NCBI GenBank assembly: GCA_038209965.1
Contig: JBBQXF010000001.1
Span: forward strand, 62,001 to 126,000
DNA from: JALONO01 sp038209965
Lineage (GTDB): Bacteria > Bacteroidota > Bacteroidia > Cytophagales > Thermoflexibacteraceae
Direction: 5' to 3'
Length of the DNA stretch: 64,000 nucleotides
In this document: piece by piece, positions 52,613 through 61,900 of the stretch
Numbering within the stretch: the first letter of the stretch is position 1
How the letters are laid out: each line of letters opens with the position of its first letter
Program-made: the position numbers and the translations under genes
Notes under the pieces: generated by a model
Told to the model about the DNA's origin: nothing
Databases searched by the model: none
The model's input: the letters and a program-made list of their open reading frames with translations, nothing else

Positions 52613-52723
52613 TCAATCTGTGGGGCCGATCCGCTCGTTGCGGTATTGTTCCACCAAAGATGTTTGGGCAAAAAGGTTAAAAGGCCCCCCCAACAGGAGG
52701 GCAGCAATGAGTAGTTTTTTCAT
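52613..52723 (-). CDS. Tiny secreted peptide, 36 aa, probably truncated
   Basis: A short open frame with a perfect signal peptide (about 1-20, MKKLLIAALLLGG to FNLFAQ) but only about 16 residues after it (TSLVEQYRNERIGPTD) before the stop at 52613. It starts 4 bases after the stop of the frameshifted lipoprotein gene on the same strand, so it is the last gene of that run. It may be a decayed longer secreted protein or a real short exported peptide. Nothing else identifies it. Confidence 0.45.
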   Translation of the reverse strand: MKKLLIAALLLGGPFNLFAQTSLVEQYRNERIGPTD

Positions 52724-52727
52724 GAGG

Positions 52728-53265
52728 TTAGCGTTTACGTTTTAAAACATCAAGGTCAAAGCGGCCATCAGTAATGTTTACCGTATGCTTAGTAGTAGGA
52801 TTGAAGGCCTGTAATTCAAAGGTGCCTGAGAAAATGCCCCGCACGGTGTCGCAGCGGGTCAGGTTAAACCAGCCTACATGGGTGGAGGTAGTCACGTAGC
52901 CTGCCCCCGGTTCAAAATATTGGATATAGCCTGGGGTGTAGAAGTCGTTAGTAAACGGCCGGGCATCATGGTCAACCTTGTACCGTCCTACCTTAGTGGC
53001 ATTTTTTACCAAGAAGAAGAAGCCTTGGCCTCCATTGGCGGTGGCCATGATGTTGAAATATCTACCCCCACGCAAATCCATAAACCCAAATTCAAGTGGC
53101 GGGTAGGCGTTCCAAACTCCCGTGGCTTTGCTGGGCACAAAGGGCTGGCCGTCCACGTAGCAGCCAAAGGTTTGGGCCCCCACCTCGGTAATGGCGAGGG
53201 GGTCGGGCGGGGTGCAGGTGGTGAGGAGCAGGGCGGCTAGGAGCAGAAAAAAGGCTGGTTTTCAT
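52728..53265 (-). pseudogene. Lipoprotein, copy 1 of a tandem pair, frameshifted at an A6 tract
   Basis: The 151-residue open part (from 53183) matches the second copy at 53.3-53.8 kb through most of its length (CYVDGQPFVPSK, FFFLVKNATKVGRYKV, YTPGYIQYFEPGAGYVTTS, GWFNLTRCDTVRGIFSG). The start, signal and lipobox exist at 53265 (MKTSLF) but in another frame: the plus strand here has AAAAAA (53247-53252), where copy 2 has AAAAA. Removing one A restores MKTSLFLLLAALLLTTC and reads straight into the rest. So the gene is off by one base. It could be dead, or switched by slippage of the tract. Function unknown; a surface lipoprotein. Confidence 0.8.
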
Positions 53266-53812
53266 CGGAGGTGGGTTAGCGGTTTTGGGTTCGGTTAAGG
53301 TCAAAACGCCCGTCAGTAATGGTGACGGTCTGCTTGGTCGCTGGGCTGTAGGCCCGGAGCTCGAAAGTACCAGAATAGATGCCCCGCACAGTATCGCAGC
53401 GGGTCAGGTTAAACCAGCCCACGTGGGTGGAGGTGGTCACGTAGCCTGCCCCCGGTTCAAAATATTGGATATAGCCTGGGGTATAGGAATCTTGCGTCAT
53501 AGGGCGGGCGTCAAAGTTCACCTTGTACTGTCCGACTTGGGTGGCACCCTTCACAAAAAAGAAAAAGCCCCGGCCGTCGCTGGCCCCGGCCTCAATGGAA
53601 AAATAGCGGCCCCCCCGGAGGCTCTCAAAGCCAAACCGGATGGGGGAAGGGGTGTTCCACCCTCCCTTGGCTTTGCTGGGCACAAAGGGCTGGCCGTCCA
53701 CGTAGCAGCCAAAAGTATGCGCCCCCACCTCGGTAATGGCGGGCAGGGGGTCGGGCGGGGTGCAGGTGGTGAGGAGCAGGGCGGCTAGGAGCAGAAAAAG
53801 GTTGGTTTTCAT
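52740..53812. repeat. Tandem direct duplication of a lipoprotein gene
   Basis: Two copies of about 540 bases lie head to tail (start codons 547 bases apart). Some segments are nearly identical, for example the stretch coding for YIQYFEPGAGYVTTSTHVGW at 52862-52930 and 53408-53476; others have diverged more. This points to a duplication that has had time to diverge in parts while other parts were conserved or converted. Confidence 0.8.
53276..53812 (-). CDS. Small lipoprotein, copy 2 of a tandem pair, intact
   Basis: A 178-residue lipoprotein with a lipobox (LAALLLTTCTPP; Cys17), beginning at the Met at 53812. The mature part is beta-rich: FGCYVDGQPFVPSK, RGGRYFSIEAG, FFFFVKGATQVGQYKV, YTPGYIQYFEPGAGYV, GWFNLTRCDTVRGIYSGTFEL. 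I do not recognise the family by name; it resembles Bacteroidota lipoproteins with DUF-type beta domains. Copy 1 follows 10 bases downstream and copy 2 precedes it, so both are one transcript with the 53.8-54.6 kb gene upstream. Probably on the outer membrane. Confidence 0.75.
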   Translation of the reverse strand: MKTNLFLLLAALLLTTCTPPDPLPAITEVGAHTFGCYVDGQPFVPSKAKGGWNTPSPIRFGFESLRGGRYFSIEAGASDGRGFFFFVKGATQVGQYKVNFDARPMTQDSYTPGYIQYFEPGAGYVTTSTHVGWFNLTRCDTVRGIYSGTFELRAYSPATKQTVTITDGRFDLNRTQNR

Positions 53813-53825
53813 GAGGTGCAATAGT

Positions 53826-54623
53826 TTAGTCTGCTAAGTTGAGTCCGTTTTGGCGAAAAAAATACGCTACATCACCATTGGCAAAGGTGAAAATAAGCTC
53901 CCAAAAATAGTTTGTGCTTATGTTTACCAGATATTCGCCACTACCGGTGGTCAGTGCTGAAAGGGGAATGGTAATTAGGGTATCAGACCCTGACTGCGTC
54001 CCATTACGGACGGTGATACTGACCAGCGGATTAGTCGGGTTGTTGTGAAAAAACAGCTCCCGGGTAAATTTGAGGGTAAGCGGCCCCCTTTTGACACTGG
54101 TGGCCAATATGCTGGGGTACAACACTGTTTGCTGCACAAACACGAGCCCGGGCACTGCCGGGTTGTGGATTAGCCGATCGTCGCTGGTCAAGGTCAGAAT
54201 GCCCAGATCAAGGGCCCAAGGATTGAGCATATTGTAGTCAAAGTGGAGGATGCCTACGGGCACCACATTGGGGGCGGTGTGCCGCATGATCCGGCCAGTC
54301 AAAAAGGCGGGATCCATCATGGTTTCTCGGGCTTCGTCAGTAAGGGCCGAGCCATGCAACTGCCACAGGGCCTGGGCAAAGCCATTTAAGCCTCCTCCAA
54401 AACATTCGCCACAAGAGGTAAAAAGCTCCCACGGGAACATGCGCTCGCAAAGAATTTGCGTGGTTGCCCCAGACAAATCCAAAAACTGCATCCTTCGGTC
54501 GGCCAGTTGCGTAAAAGTGTAATCCTGTAAAGGAGTAGGTGCTTTGTTAGCTATTGGGGCATCTTTGGGGGTCTGAGCGGTAGCAGGTTGCCAAACGAAA
54601 AGTCCATACAGCCCAATCAACAA
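53826..54623 (-). CDS. Secreted protein of unknown function, start uncertain
   Basis: A 265-residue protein that starts with TTG at 54623 (or 54620) and has an N-terminal hydrophobic segment ending PATAQ, a likely signal peptide. The mature part has paired cysteines (CERMF and CGECFGGGL) and a conserved-looking FPWELFTSCGECFGGGLNGFAQ stretch; the C-terminal half is beta-rich (TLITIPLSALTTGSGEYLV). I do not recognise the family. No ATG is close. An ATG at 54723 opens another frame that would join this one if the G9 tract (54697-54705 on the plus strand) were one base shorter, giving a longer basic leader. It is the first gene of a minus-strand run with the two lipoproteins and the tiny peptide. 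Confidence 0.65.
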   Translation of the reverse strand: MLIGLYGLFVWQPATAQTPKDAPIANKAPTPLQDYTFTQLADRRMQFLDLSGATTQILCERMFPWELFTSCGECFGGGLNGFAQALWQLHGSALTDEARETMMDPAFLTGRIMRHTAPNVVPVGILHFDYNMLNPWALDLGILTLTSDDRLIHNPAVPGLVFVQQTVLYPSILATSVKRGPLTLKFTRELFFHNNPTNPLVSITVRNGTQSGSDTLITIPLSALTTGSGEYLVNISTNYFWELIFTFANGDVAYFFRQNGLNLAD

Positions 54624-54696
54624 CGGGCGGGCGAGGTGCTTGGCCAGCCAAATCAGGGTTTGGGTCGTTGCGCGCCTCGCAGGGTCGCAAAAGTGC

Positions 54697-54705
54697 GGGG
54701 GGGGG
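54697..54705. repeat. G9 homopolymer tract in front of a secreted protein gene
   Basis: Nine consecutive G on the plus strand (nine C on the coding strand). It sits between an upstream ATG (54723) and the body of the secreted protein gene. Such runs are prone to slippage during replication and are typical contingency switches. With 9 the ATG is out of frame; with 8 or 11 it would be in frame. Confidence 0.7.
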
Positions 54706-55000
54706 TGAAAATCGTAGATACATCGGTTGGTCTAGTTTGAAGTGACAAACAAATGTTGGCCAAAAAAACGAGAAAACCAAATATTGCCCATTATTTTTTT
54801 GGGGAAGCTGAAATTGGCGACGATAGGGGCCCGTATTGCCAAAGGTATCAGCTTGCCGCGAACAGCTCACCGGGCTAGTCTGGCCCAACCAAAGGTTCAT
54901 AAAAGGCCAATGGTCATTGGCCGTGAAGTCCGCTCCCGCCCCTTTTGCCGGTTTGGTTGGTTTGATTTACAAGATCGGCGACCTACCGCCCCGTCGACCG

Positions 55001-55035
55001 ATTGCGCAATGGGGTTGCATTGCAATTCAATTGCA
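55001..55035. promoter_or_regulatory. Fur/Zur-like double palindrome in the merC promoter
   Basis: ATTGCGCAAT (55001-55010) is a perfect palindrome. TGCAATT-C-AATTGCA (55021-55035) is a perfect 7-1-7 inverted repeat, the geometry of Fur-family operators. The centres are about 22 bases apart, two helical turns, and the second sits between the promoter elements. A metal-responsive repressor is the natural reading, probably Zur-like, but the regulator gene is not in the window. Confidence 0.6.
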
Positions 55036-55044
55036 TTATCTTTG
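55015..55044 (+). promoter_or_regulatory. Canonical sigma-ABfr-type promoter of merC
   Basis: TTG (55015-55017), exactly 19 bases, then TATCTTTG (55037-55044): the best Bacteroidota promoter match in the window. The transcript start would lie near 55050, giving a leader of about 18 bases before the ATG at 55069. The 7-1-7 palindrome fills the spacer, so a bound repressor would block RNA polymerase. Confidence 0.75.
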
Positions 55045-55068
55045 CCGCCTCATTGAAACTTCCAATCC

Positions 55069-55524
55069 ATGAACCTGCTCGCCTCCCTCAAAGCCCGCCG
55101 GGCCGATCTCTTGGGCCTTTCCAGTTCCATGCTCTGCCTCGTGCATTGCTTGGTCTTCCCCTTGCTCTACGCGGCATTCACGGCGTATGAAGCGGGGGCG
55201 CACGCGGGCCACGATCATAGTCACGCCCATGATCATGTTCACGCGCACGGGGGCTTCAACATTGACTATGTCTTTGCGGGGGCGGCCCTGATAGCCGTCA
55301 TTACGGCTTTTCGCCAAGCCCACCACTGGGGGGTTCGGCTCGGGCTTGTCTTGGGCTGGGGCCTGCTGGCCCTGGGCATCGTGCTTACCGACTTGGGCTA
55401 TCCCGATTACATCATCCACGTGGGGTCGGTGGTGCTGGTGTCGGCCCATCTCTATAACCTGCGCAAAGGGCATTTCCACCGGGCCGCCCCAAAACCGGCT
55501 GAACCAGAATTGGCGATCCAGTAA
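55069..55524 (+). CDS. MerC-family metal-related membrane protein
   Basis: A 151-residue protein with about four membrane helices. The MerC-type cysteine pair is in the first helix (MLCLVHCLVFPLL; C23, C27, with H26 between). A strikingly histidine-rich loop follows (about 49-66, HDHSHAHDHVHAHG), suited to binding zinc or a similar metal. In mercury operons MerC moves Hg(II); stand-alone MerC proteins in Bacteroidota are better seen as metal homeostasis proteins. The promoter has a Fur/Zur-type palindrome, which supports zinc or another metal rather than mercury, since no mer genes or MerR are near. Metal identity is inferred. Confidence 0.85.
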   Translation: MNLLASLKARRADLLGLSSSMLCLVHCLVFPLLYAAFTAYEAGAHAGHDHSHAHDHVHAHGGFNIDYVFAGAALIAVITAFRQAHHWGVRLGLVLGWGLLALGIVLTDLGYPDYIIHVGSVVLVSAHLYNLRKGHFHRAAPKPAEPELAIQ

Positions 55525-55903
55525 GGTCAATCCCGGCATTCACCCAGGTTTGGTAATATTCTAAATTAACAGTGAAGGAACCTGCGCTTAACTTCCCTTT
55601 GCTAAACCTCGCGAGTTTAGCCAAGGTGCAGCAGGAAACTGTTGCCTTCGGGCAGCGCTTTCCCTTCAATGCCACCAAAATTCTTGCTCGGTAAGTAGCA
55701 CCAACCAGCCACCTTGCCTTCCACCCAACCCAAGGCCAATTTAACCCATCGGCGGCTTAACAATGTAAAAACGAGCATTTCGCCGACTTTTCGTGACCAC
55801 TTAGTACCGATTGTTTGGCTATGGCAGCCGTTTTACCTATTTTTCCACCTAAATACACCCTTACACCCCACTACTAACTTATCATTACCGCCCGAATTCT
55901 TAC
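55525..55903. other. Gap between merC and the giant surface protein gene
   Basis: About 380 bases. It has one imperfect palindrome (GCTAAA-CCTCGCGAG-TTTAGC, 55601-55621), probably a hairpin in RNA. I see no gene or clear promoter. Confidence 0.4.
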
Positions 55904-58900
55904 ATGAAAAGACTACTACTTCTATTATTGGTTTTGATTGCATCGGCTAGCTCGGCCCTTGCTCAAGTTTCCACCAAGGGCAAAAATTTCTGGGTGAGTT
56001 TTATGCGGATGGAGCCCAATGGTTCTTTGATCCTCTACTTATCCTCAACGGTCAACACCTCAGGTACCATCACAGGATTTAACCCGGGCACGCCGATCAA
56101 TACTACTTTTACCGTGGCCGCCAATAGCGTAACGGTGATCAATTTAAACAATTTAAGTCCAGCCAACTACAATGCCTACCGACCGGGAACGGCTTCGACG
56201 GCTGCCGCTGAAGGATTTTTTAATACCGGCATTCAAGTGACCTCGGTGGATGATATCAGCGTGGTGGCGGTCCATTTGGCCAATAACCGAACCGAAGCAG
56301 CCAGTGTCTTGCCCGTTGATGCCTTGGGACAAACTTCTTCGGAATATTATGTGGCAACGACGGGGAGCGATTTCACCGGCGTTGAGGGCCGATCGGAACT
56401 GGTCGTATTAAGCATTGAAGACGGCACCGAGATAGAAATCACCCCCACGGCCAACACGTTTACCCGCACGGCGGGGGCTCCTTTCACCATTACCCTCAAC
56501 CGGGGCCAGACCTACCAATTATTGGCCAATACGCTGGCAGGTGATTTAGCGGGCACTTTTGTCCGCAGTGTGGGGGCCTGCAAGCGTTTTGCGCTTTTTG
56601 CCGGGCACGGGGCGGCCTCGGTGGCCTGTGACGGGGCCAGGCAGCACCTGTATGAGCAAATGTACCCCATAGTGACGTGGGGAAGGCAGTACGTCCTGCT
56701 GCCCTATACCAACAACTTGGGCCAACCCAACAACGCGGGCTATTGGCAGGCTGGCTACCTTTACCGGATCATTGCGGCCCAAAATGGCACCACTGTCAAC
56801 ATCAATGGCCAAGGCTACACCCGCACCGTTACGCTCAATCAGGGCCAAGTTTATGCTGTCGAGAGCACCAGCCAGATTGACAATGCCACCCTTGACATTC
56901 GGTCAGGGATCTGCATTACGGCCAACAATCCCATCTCGGTCTATCAATTGAGCAAGACGACCGGCGCGACCTGTAATGGGGCCAATACGGGTGACGGATC
57001 ACTCTTGGTACTGACCCCAGTGGATCAGCCGACCTCCGAAGCAGTGTTCAATACCATCAACATGGCGGCGGGTGCTGCGGCAGAAGCCCATTTTATCAAT
57101 GTGGTGATGAAACGGACCGAAATTGGCGAGTTGCGGATCAACGGACAACCGTACACCGATTTTTTGGTTGGCCCCGCTCCCAATGCGCCGATTACTCAAG
57201 ACATGAGCTTTTGTGGTGATTCCCTCACCTACGCCATTATCCGACTGCGTTCTTTTGCAACCGCCAATCCAGCCGACAATGTGTACAGCCTTACCTCAGC
57301 CGATGGGAAAGCAAAATTCAGTGCTTACTTGTATGGATTTAAGGGCACTGATGCCTACGCCTACAGTGTGGGTGCCACTTTTGAAAACTTGAGCTATCAG
57401 GTGCTGGCCAATGCCCCGCAATGTGCCAATCCAGCGGGCAACGTGGTTAATTTTCGGGCCACTGGCCCGGGCATTCTTAATTACAGTTGGGATTTTGGGG
57501 ATGGCAGCCCGGTGCAAGTGGGTACAACCCTAAATGCGGTGTCGCACACGTATGCCAATGCGGGGATTTATCAGGCCCGGCTTTCCATCACGGTGGCGGG
57601 CAACTGTGCCAACCAATCGATCGTCAAAACCATCGAGATCCTCGAGATCCCCAACCCGCTGGCCGCGCTGGGGGGCACGTCATTTGCCATTTGCAAGGAT
57701 GCCGGCAGCGTCACCCTCAATGCAGGGGCCGTCACCGTGGGCCAAGCGGGCTATGAATGGGTGAACTTGGCCAACCCGGCGGTGATCCTGGCCGATACCC
57801 GCACTTACACCATCACCACGGCGGGCAATTACCGCCTCACCGTCCGCAACCGCGACCAGTGCCCAGTGGTGGTCAATTTGGAAGTCGTGAACGAGAGCAT
57901 CCCGATCACTTTTGTCAACATCCCCAATAAAGTGTGCGCCAACAACCCGCCCATTCCCTTGGCGGCCACTCCGGCGGGGGGCACGTTTTTGGTGGGCACC
58001 ACGCCCATTGTGGGGGTGCCACCGCGCTTTACTTGGACAACCCCCGGCATCTACTGGATCAAATACCGCTATACCTCCCCCCGGGGCTGCATCTACTTGG
58101 ATTCCCAACGGGTGGAAATATTGCCCCTGCCCAAGCCCGAAATCACCAACCTGCAAGCTGATTACTGCCGATCGATCAAACCTTTTGCGCTCGTGGTCAG
58201 CCCGGCTGGGGGCAATTTGCGGATTGATGACAAGCCCGTGCCCACGCTGTCGTTCATCCCCGACAAGTTTGCACCGGGCATACACAAGATCAGCTATTGG
58301 TTCCGCGATGCCAACAACTGCGAGGACAGTTTGGTGACCAATTTCAACATCTTGCCCACGCCACCCATCACGTTCACCAACCTGAAAGCGGCCTATTGCA
58401 GCAACGAGCCCGCGTTTACGCTGGCAGCCAGCCCAGCGGGCGGGGTGTTCGATATCAACGGACTGCCCATTACCCGGATTGACCCGGCCACCTTCCCCAC
58501 CGGGGAAATTACAGTCCGGTACACCTACTCCGAATCGCCCGAGTGTGTGTATGAGATTACCCAAAAGGTGAAAATGACGAGGGTGACTTTGGCAATCACT
58601 GGGCTGAACGATAGTTACTGTATCAACGAATCGTCCGCTCTGCTCAGCGGTACCCCGGCGGGCGGCCAGTTTATCATCAACAACCAAGTGGTGACCGAGC
58701 TAAATCCTGGCACTTATCCCTTGGGCAAAATCTACGTGACCTATCGATACACCGAACCAGTCTCGCTTTGTGTGTTCACCCTGCGCGACTCGACGGTGAT
58801 CAACACCACCTCGATTGACATTTTGGGGTTCCCCAGCTTTTTGTGCAAAAATGATCGCCCAGTTACCTTGCGGGGTTTCCCGGCGGGCGGCCAGTTCTTG

Positions 58901-61900
58901 CTCAACGGCGGGGTGCTCACCATCTTGGATCCATCCCGGCTCGATCCGGGGCGTTATGAACTGTTGTACACCGATCCGGCCAGTTGCAGTCCGCCCGACA
59001 CCGCCCGTTTTGAGATTCGGCCGTTGCACGTAGTCAAATTGATGAATTTCCGTCCAGCCGGCTACTGCGTCGAGGATCCCTCCTTTGCCCTCTCGGGCGC
59101 CCCAGCGGGTGGGCGGTTCCGGGTCAATGGCCGCTCCAATGGTTTTTTCAACCCCAGCTCGCTGGGGCCGGGGCTGCACAGCATCGTTTATGAACAGACC
59201 AACCCGGCCACTGGCTGCACCAACCGCGACAGCATAATCGTGGCCGTGATCGCCCCGCCACCGGTTAACCTCGGACCCGACCTCACCCGGTGCGAAAACG
59301 ATGGCCCGGCGACACTCAATGCCTTTGATCCGGCCCACGGGCGCAATTTCCGCTATTTGTGGAATACGGGGGCCACTACACCCTTCATCCAAGCGCCCAA
59401 CACGTTGGGAACCATCCAATATTATGTCACGGTTACCAATCCGGCCGTGTGCCGGCCAGTCACCGACACGATCAATGTTTCGTACAATCCCAGCCCCAAA
59501 GTAAACTTGGGGCCGGACATCGCGGCCTGTGATACCGGCTCGGTCACGTTGGATGCCCGCGACGTATCGCACCTGCGCGGCTTCACCTACCGCTGGAACA
59601 CGGGGGCCGCCACGCCCACGATCAAGGTCAACCACCGGGGCACGCAGGTGTTTTGGGTGGAAGTGACCGACCGCAACGAACCTTCGAACTGTGCCACCCG
59701 CGACACCATCCAAGTCTCGATCAACGAGCGGCCAGTGGCCAATTTGGGCCGCGATACCTCCATCTGCGATCCGCGCCAAATTCCCTACACCATTGTGGGC
59801 AAGGATCTGAGCCACAACAATGAAATGATCTATCGCTGGGTGGAGATTTTGCAGCCCAATGAGGTTCTTTCCGACCAGCCCAACTTGGCCGTGTCCAGCT
59901 CGGGCAGCTATATCCTCACTGTGCGGAACCGCCTGACCAACTGCGCCAAGTCCGATACGATCGCGATCTTGCTCAATGCCAACCCGGTGATCAACCTGAC
60001 GGGCTACGCGCCCGGCTGTCAGTTGCGCGATACCCTCATTATCCGCAACACCAATGTGCGGCGAATGAAGATCGATTGGCAAGGGCCGGGCCTGCTGAGC
60101 ATTGCCCCGGATCGGTTGTCGGTTATTGTCGACAAAACCGGCCTTTACACCGTGACGGTGACGGATACCTCGCGCCGGAGCAACTGCGTTTCGTCTGAAT
60201 CGGTCGAGGTGTTACTGGCCGATTTCCCCGAACTCAACTTGCCCATCCGGGTTGAAGTATGCCAAGATTCCACTTTGGAACTCAATGCCAGCTTGCCCTC
60301 GCACCGCCGCGACTTCCGCTACGAATGGCGCGACCTGCGCAACGGCCAAGTGGTGGCCACCACTGCCCGCTGGCGTTTCAACCAAGCCACCATGCCCGCC
60401 CCGCGCACCCTTGATGCTGTGAAGTTCGAAGTGCGGGCGTTTCCACCGTCGGGCTGCTTCACCCGCGACACGGTGGAAGTGGTTTTCCGGGAAAAGGCCG
60501 AGGCCAAAATTGCCAATTACCCCCGCACGATCTGTGCGGGCCAGGCATTGGTGCTGCAAGCCATCGGCGATGCCCGGTACAACTGGCGGTTTATCAGTTC
60601 ACCAGGCGGGGCTGGTAGCTTAAGCACGGACGTGGCGGCTGCGCTGACGGGGCAGCGGATTACCCTCCGGCCCACCCAGCCCGGCCAATACCGGATAGTG
60701 CTGGAAGCGACCAACAGCAACTTGGGCTGCACCGCCTCCCGCGATACGGCCACTTTTGTGGTCAATCCGGGCATTGCGGTCAATATCAGCCCCAAAACCG
60801 TGGTGGTCTGTGCCGAATCCGAAGCGCGGATCAATGCCGCTCTGCCCGCTCACGCCCCCAACACGCGCTATGCGTGGGTCAGGTTGAACCGGGACAACAG
60901 CCCGGTGGCGATCACCAATAATGCGATCCTTACCGTCCGCTTTGCCAACCAACCCTCGTTTGATACCGTTCGCTACGTGGTCACGGTGGTCAACCCGGCA
61001 AACAATTGCCCGGTGCGGGACACGGTGCAAGTCACTTTTCAACGAAAAGCCCAAGTGGAAATCCAGCGCACCAACCTGCGGCTGCGGGTGTGCCTGGGCG
61101 ATACGATCCAGCTCACGGCCACTGGCGTGAGCCGCTACCGCTGGAGCACTGGCGATTCCACCGCCACCATTCGGGTGCGCACCACCCGTTTGGGCCAAAA
61201 TAGCTTTATTGTCAACGGCAACTCGCGCAATTCCTGCCCACCAACAGCAGACACGGTGAGGATCGAGGTAGAACCGATCCCGGTCGCAATGGCCAATCCG
61301 GTGCGCCAATTGATCGTTTGTGCGGGAGAGACCGCCACTTTGCGCGCTTCGGGTGGAATGCGCTATGCTTGGCAACACGGCGACAACACGGCCACCACCA
61401 CCGTACGCCCGATCAAAGACAGTACTTGGTATGTTGTGCGGGTGTTCAACGCCATTGGTTGCTCAAGCCGGGACTCGGTGCTGGTGCGCCTCACCCCGCG
61501 CGTCGATCTGCCACCGGTGGTGAATGTGTGCGAGGGCACCGCCCCGCGCATTGGGCAGGTCAGCCCTGAGCTGCCCGCCCGCTACCTATGGAACAATGGC
61601 GACACCGTGCCCATCATCACGGTCAACCGCAGCGGCCGCTACATTGTGCGCGTGCAAGTAAGCACCTGCACTTACTTTGACACCGTAGTGGTCAATATCC
61701 GGGAGAATCCCCGCCTGCGGATGGCCGCCGATACCATCGTTTGTTTTGCCAAAAACAATGAACAAGTGGACAATGTCCGCCGGCCCAGCCACCGGATCCG
61801 CATCCAGTTTTTGAACCCCATCCCGGGCGAGACGTATTTTTATGAATGGTTTGGACCCGACAACCAAGTAGTGGATCGGGATCGGCTGGCCACCAGCAAC

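Larger units (their letters stand above)
54724..55068. other. Divergent control region of the secreted-protein run and merC
   Basis: About 345 bases. The right end holds the merC promoter and palindromes (55001-55044). The left end should hold the promoter of the minus-strand run; I do not see a clean one. Confidence 0.45.

Noticed and set aside
58700..60082. Long antisense open frame of 460 codons inside the giant adhesin gene
   Set aside because: It mirrors the GC-rich codon pattern of the true gene and has no domain, signal peptide or control site of its own.
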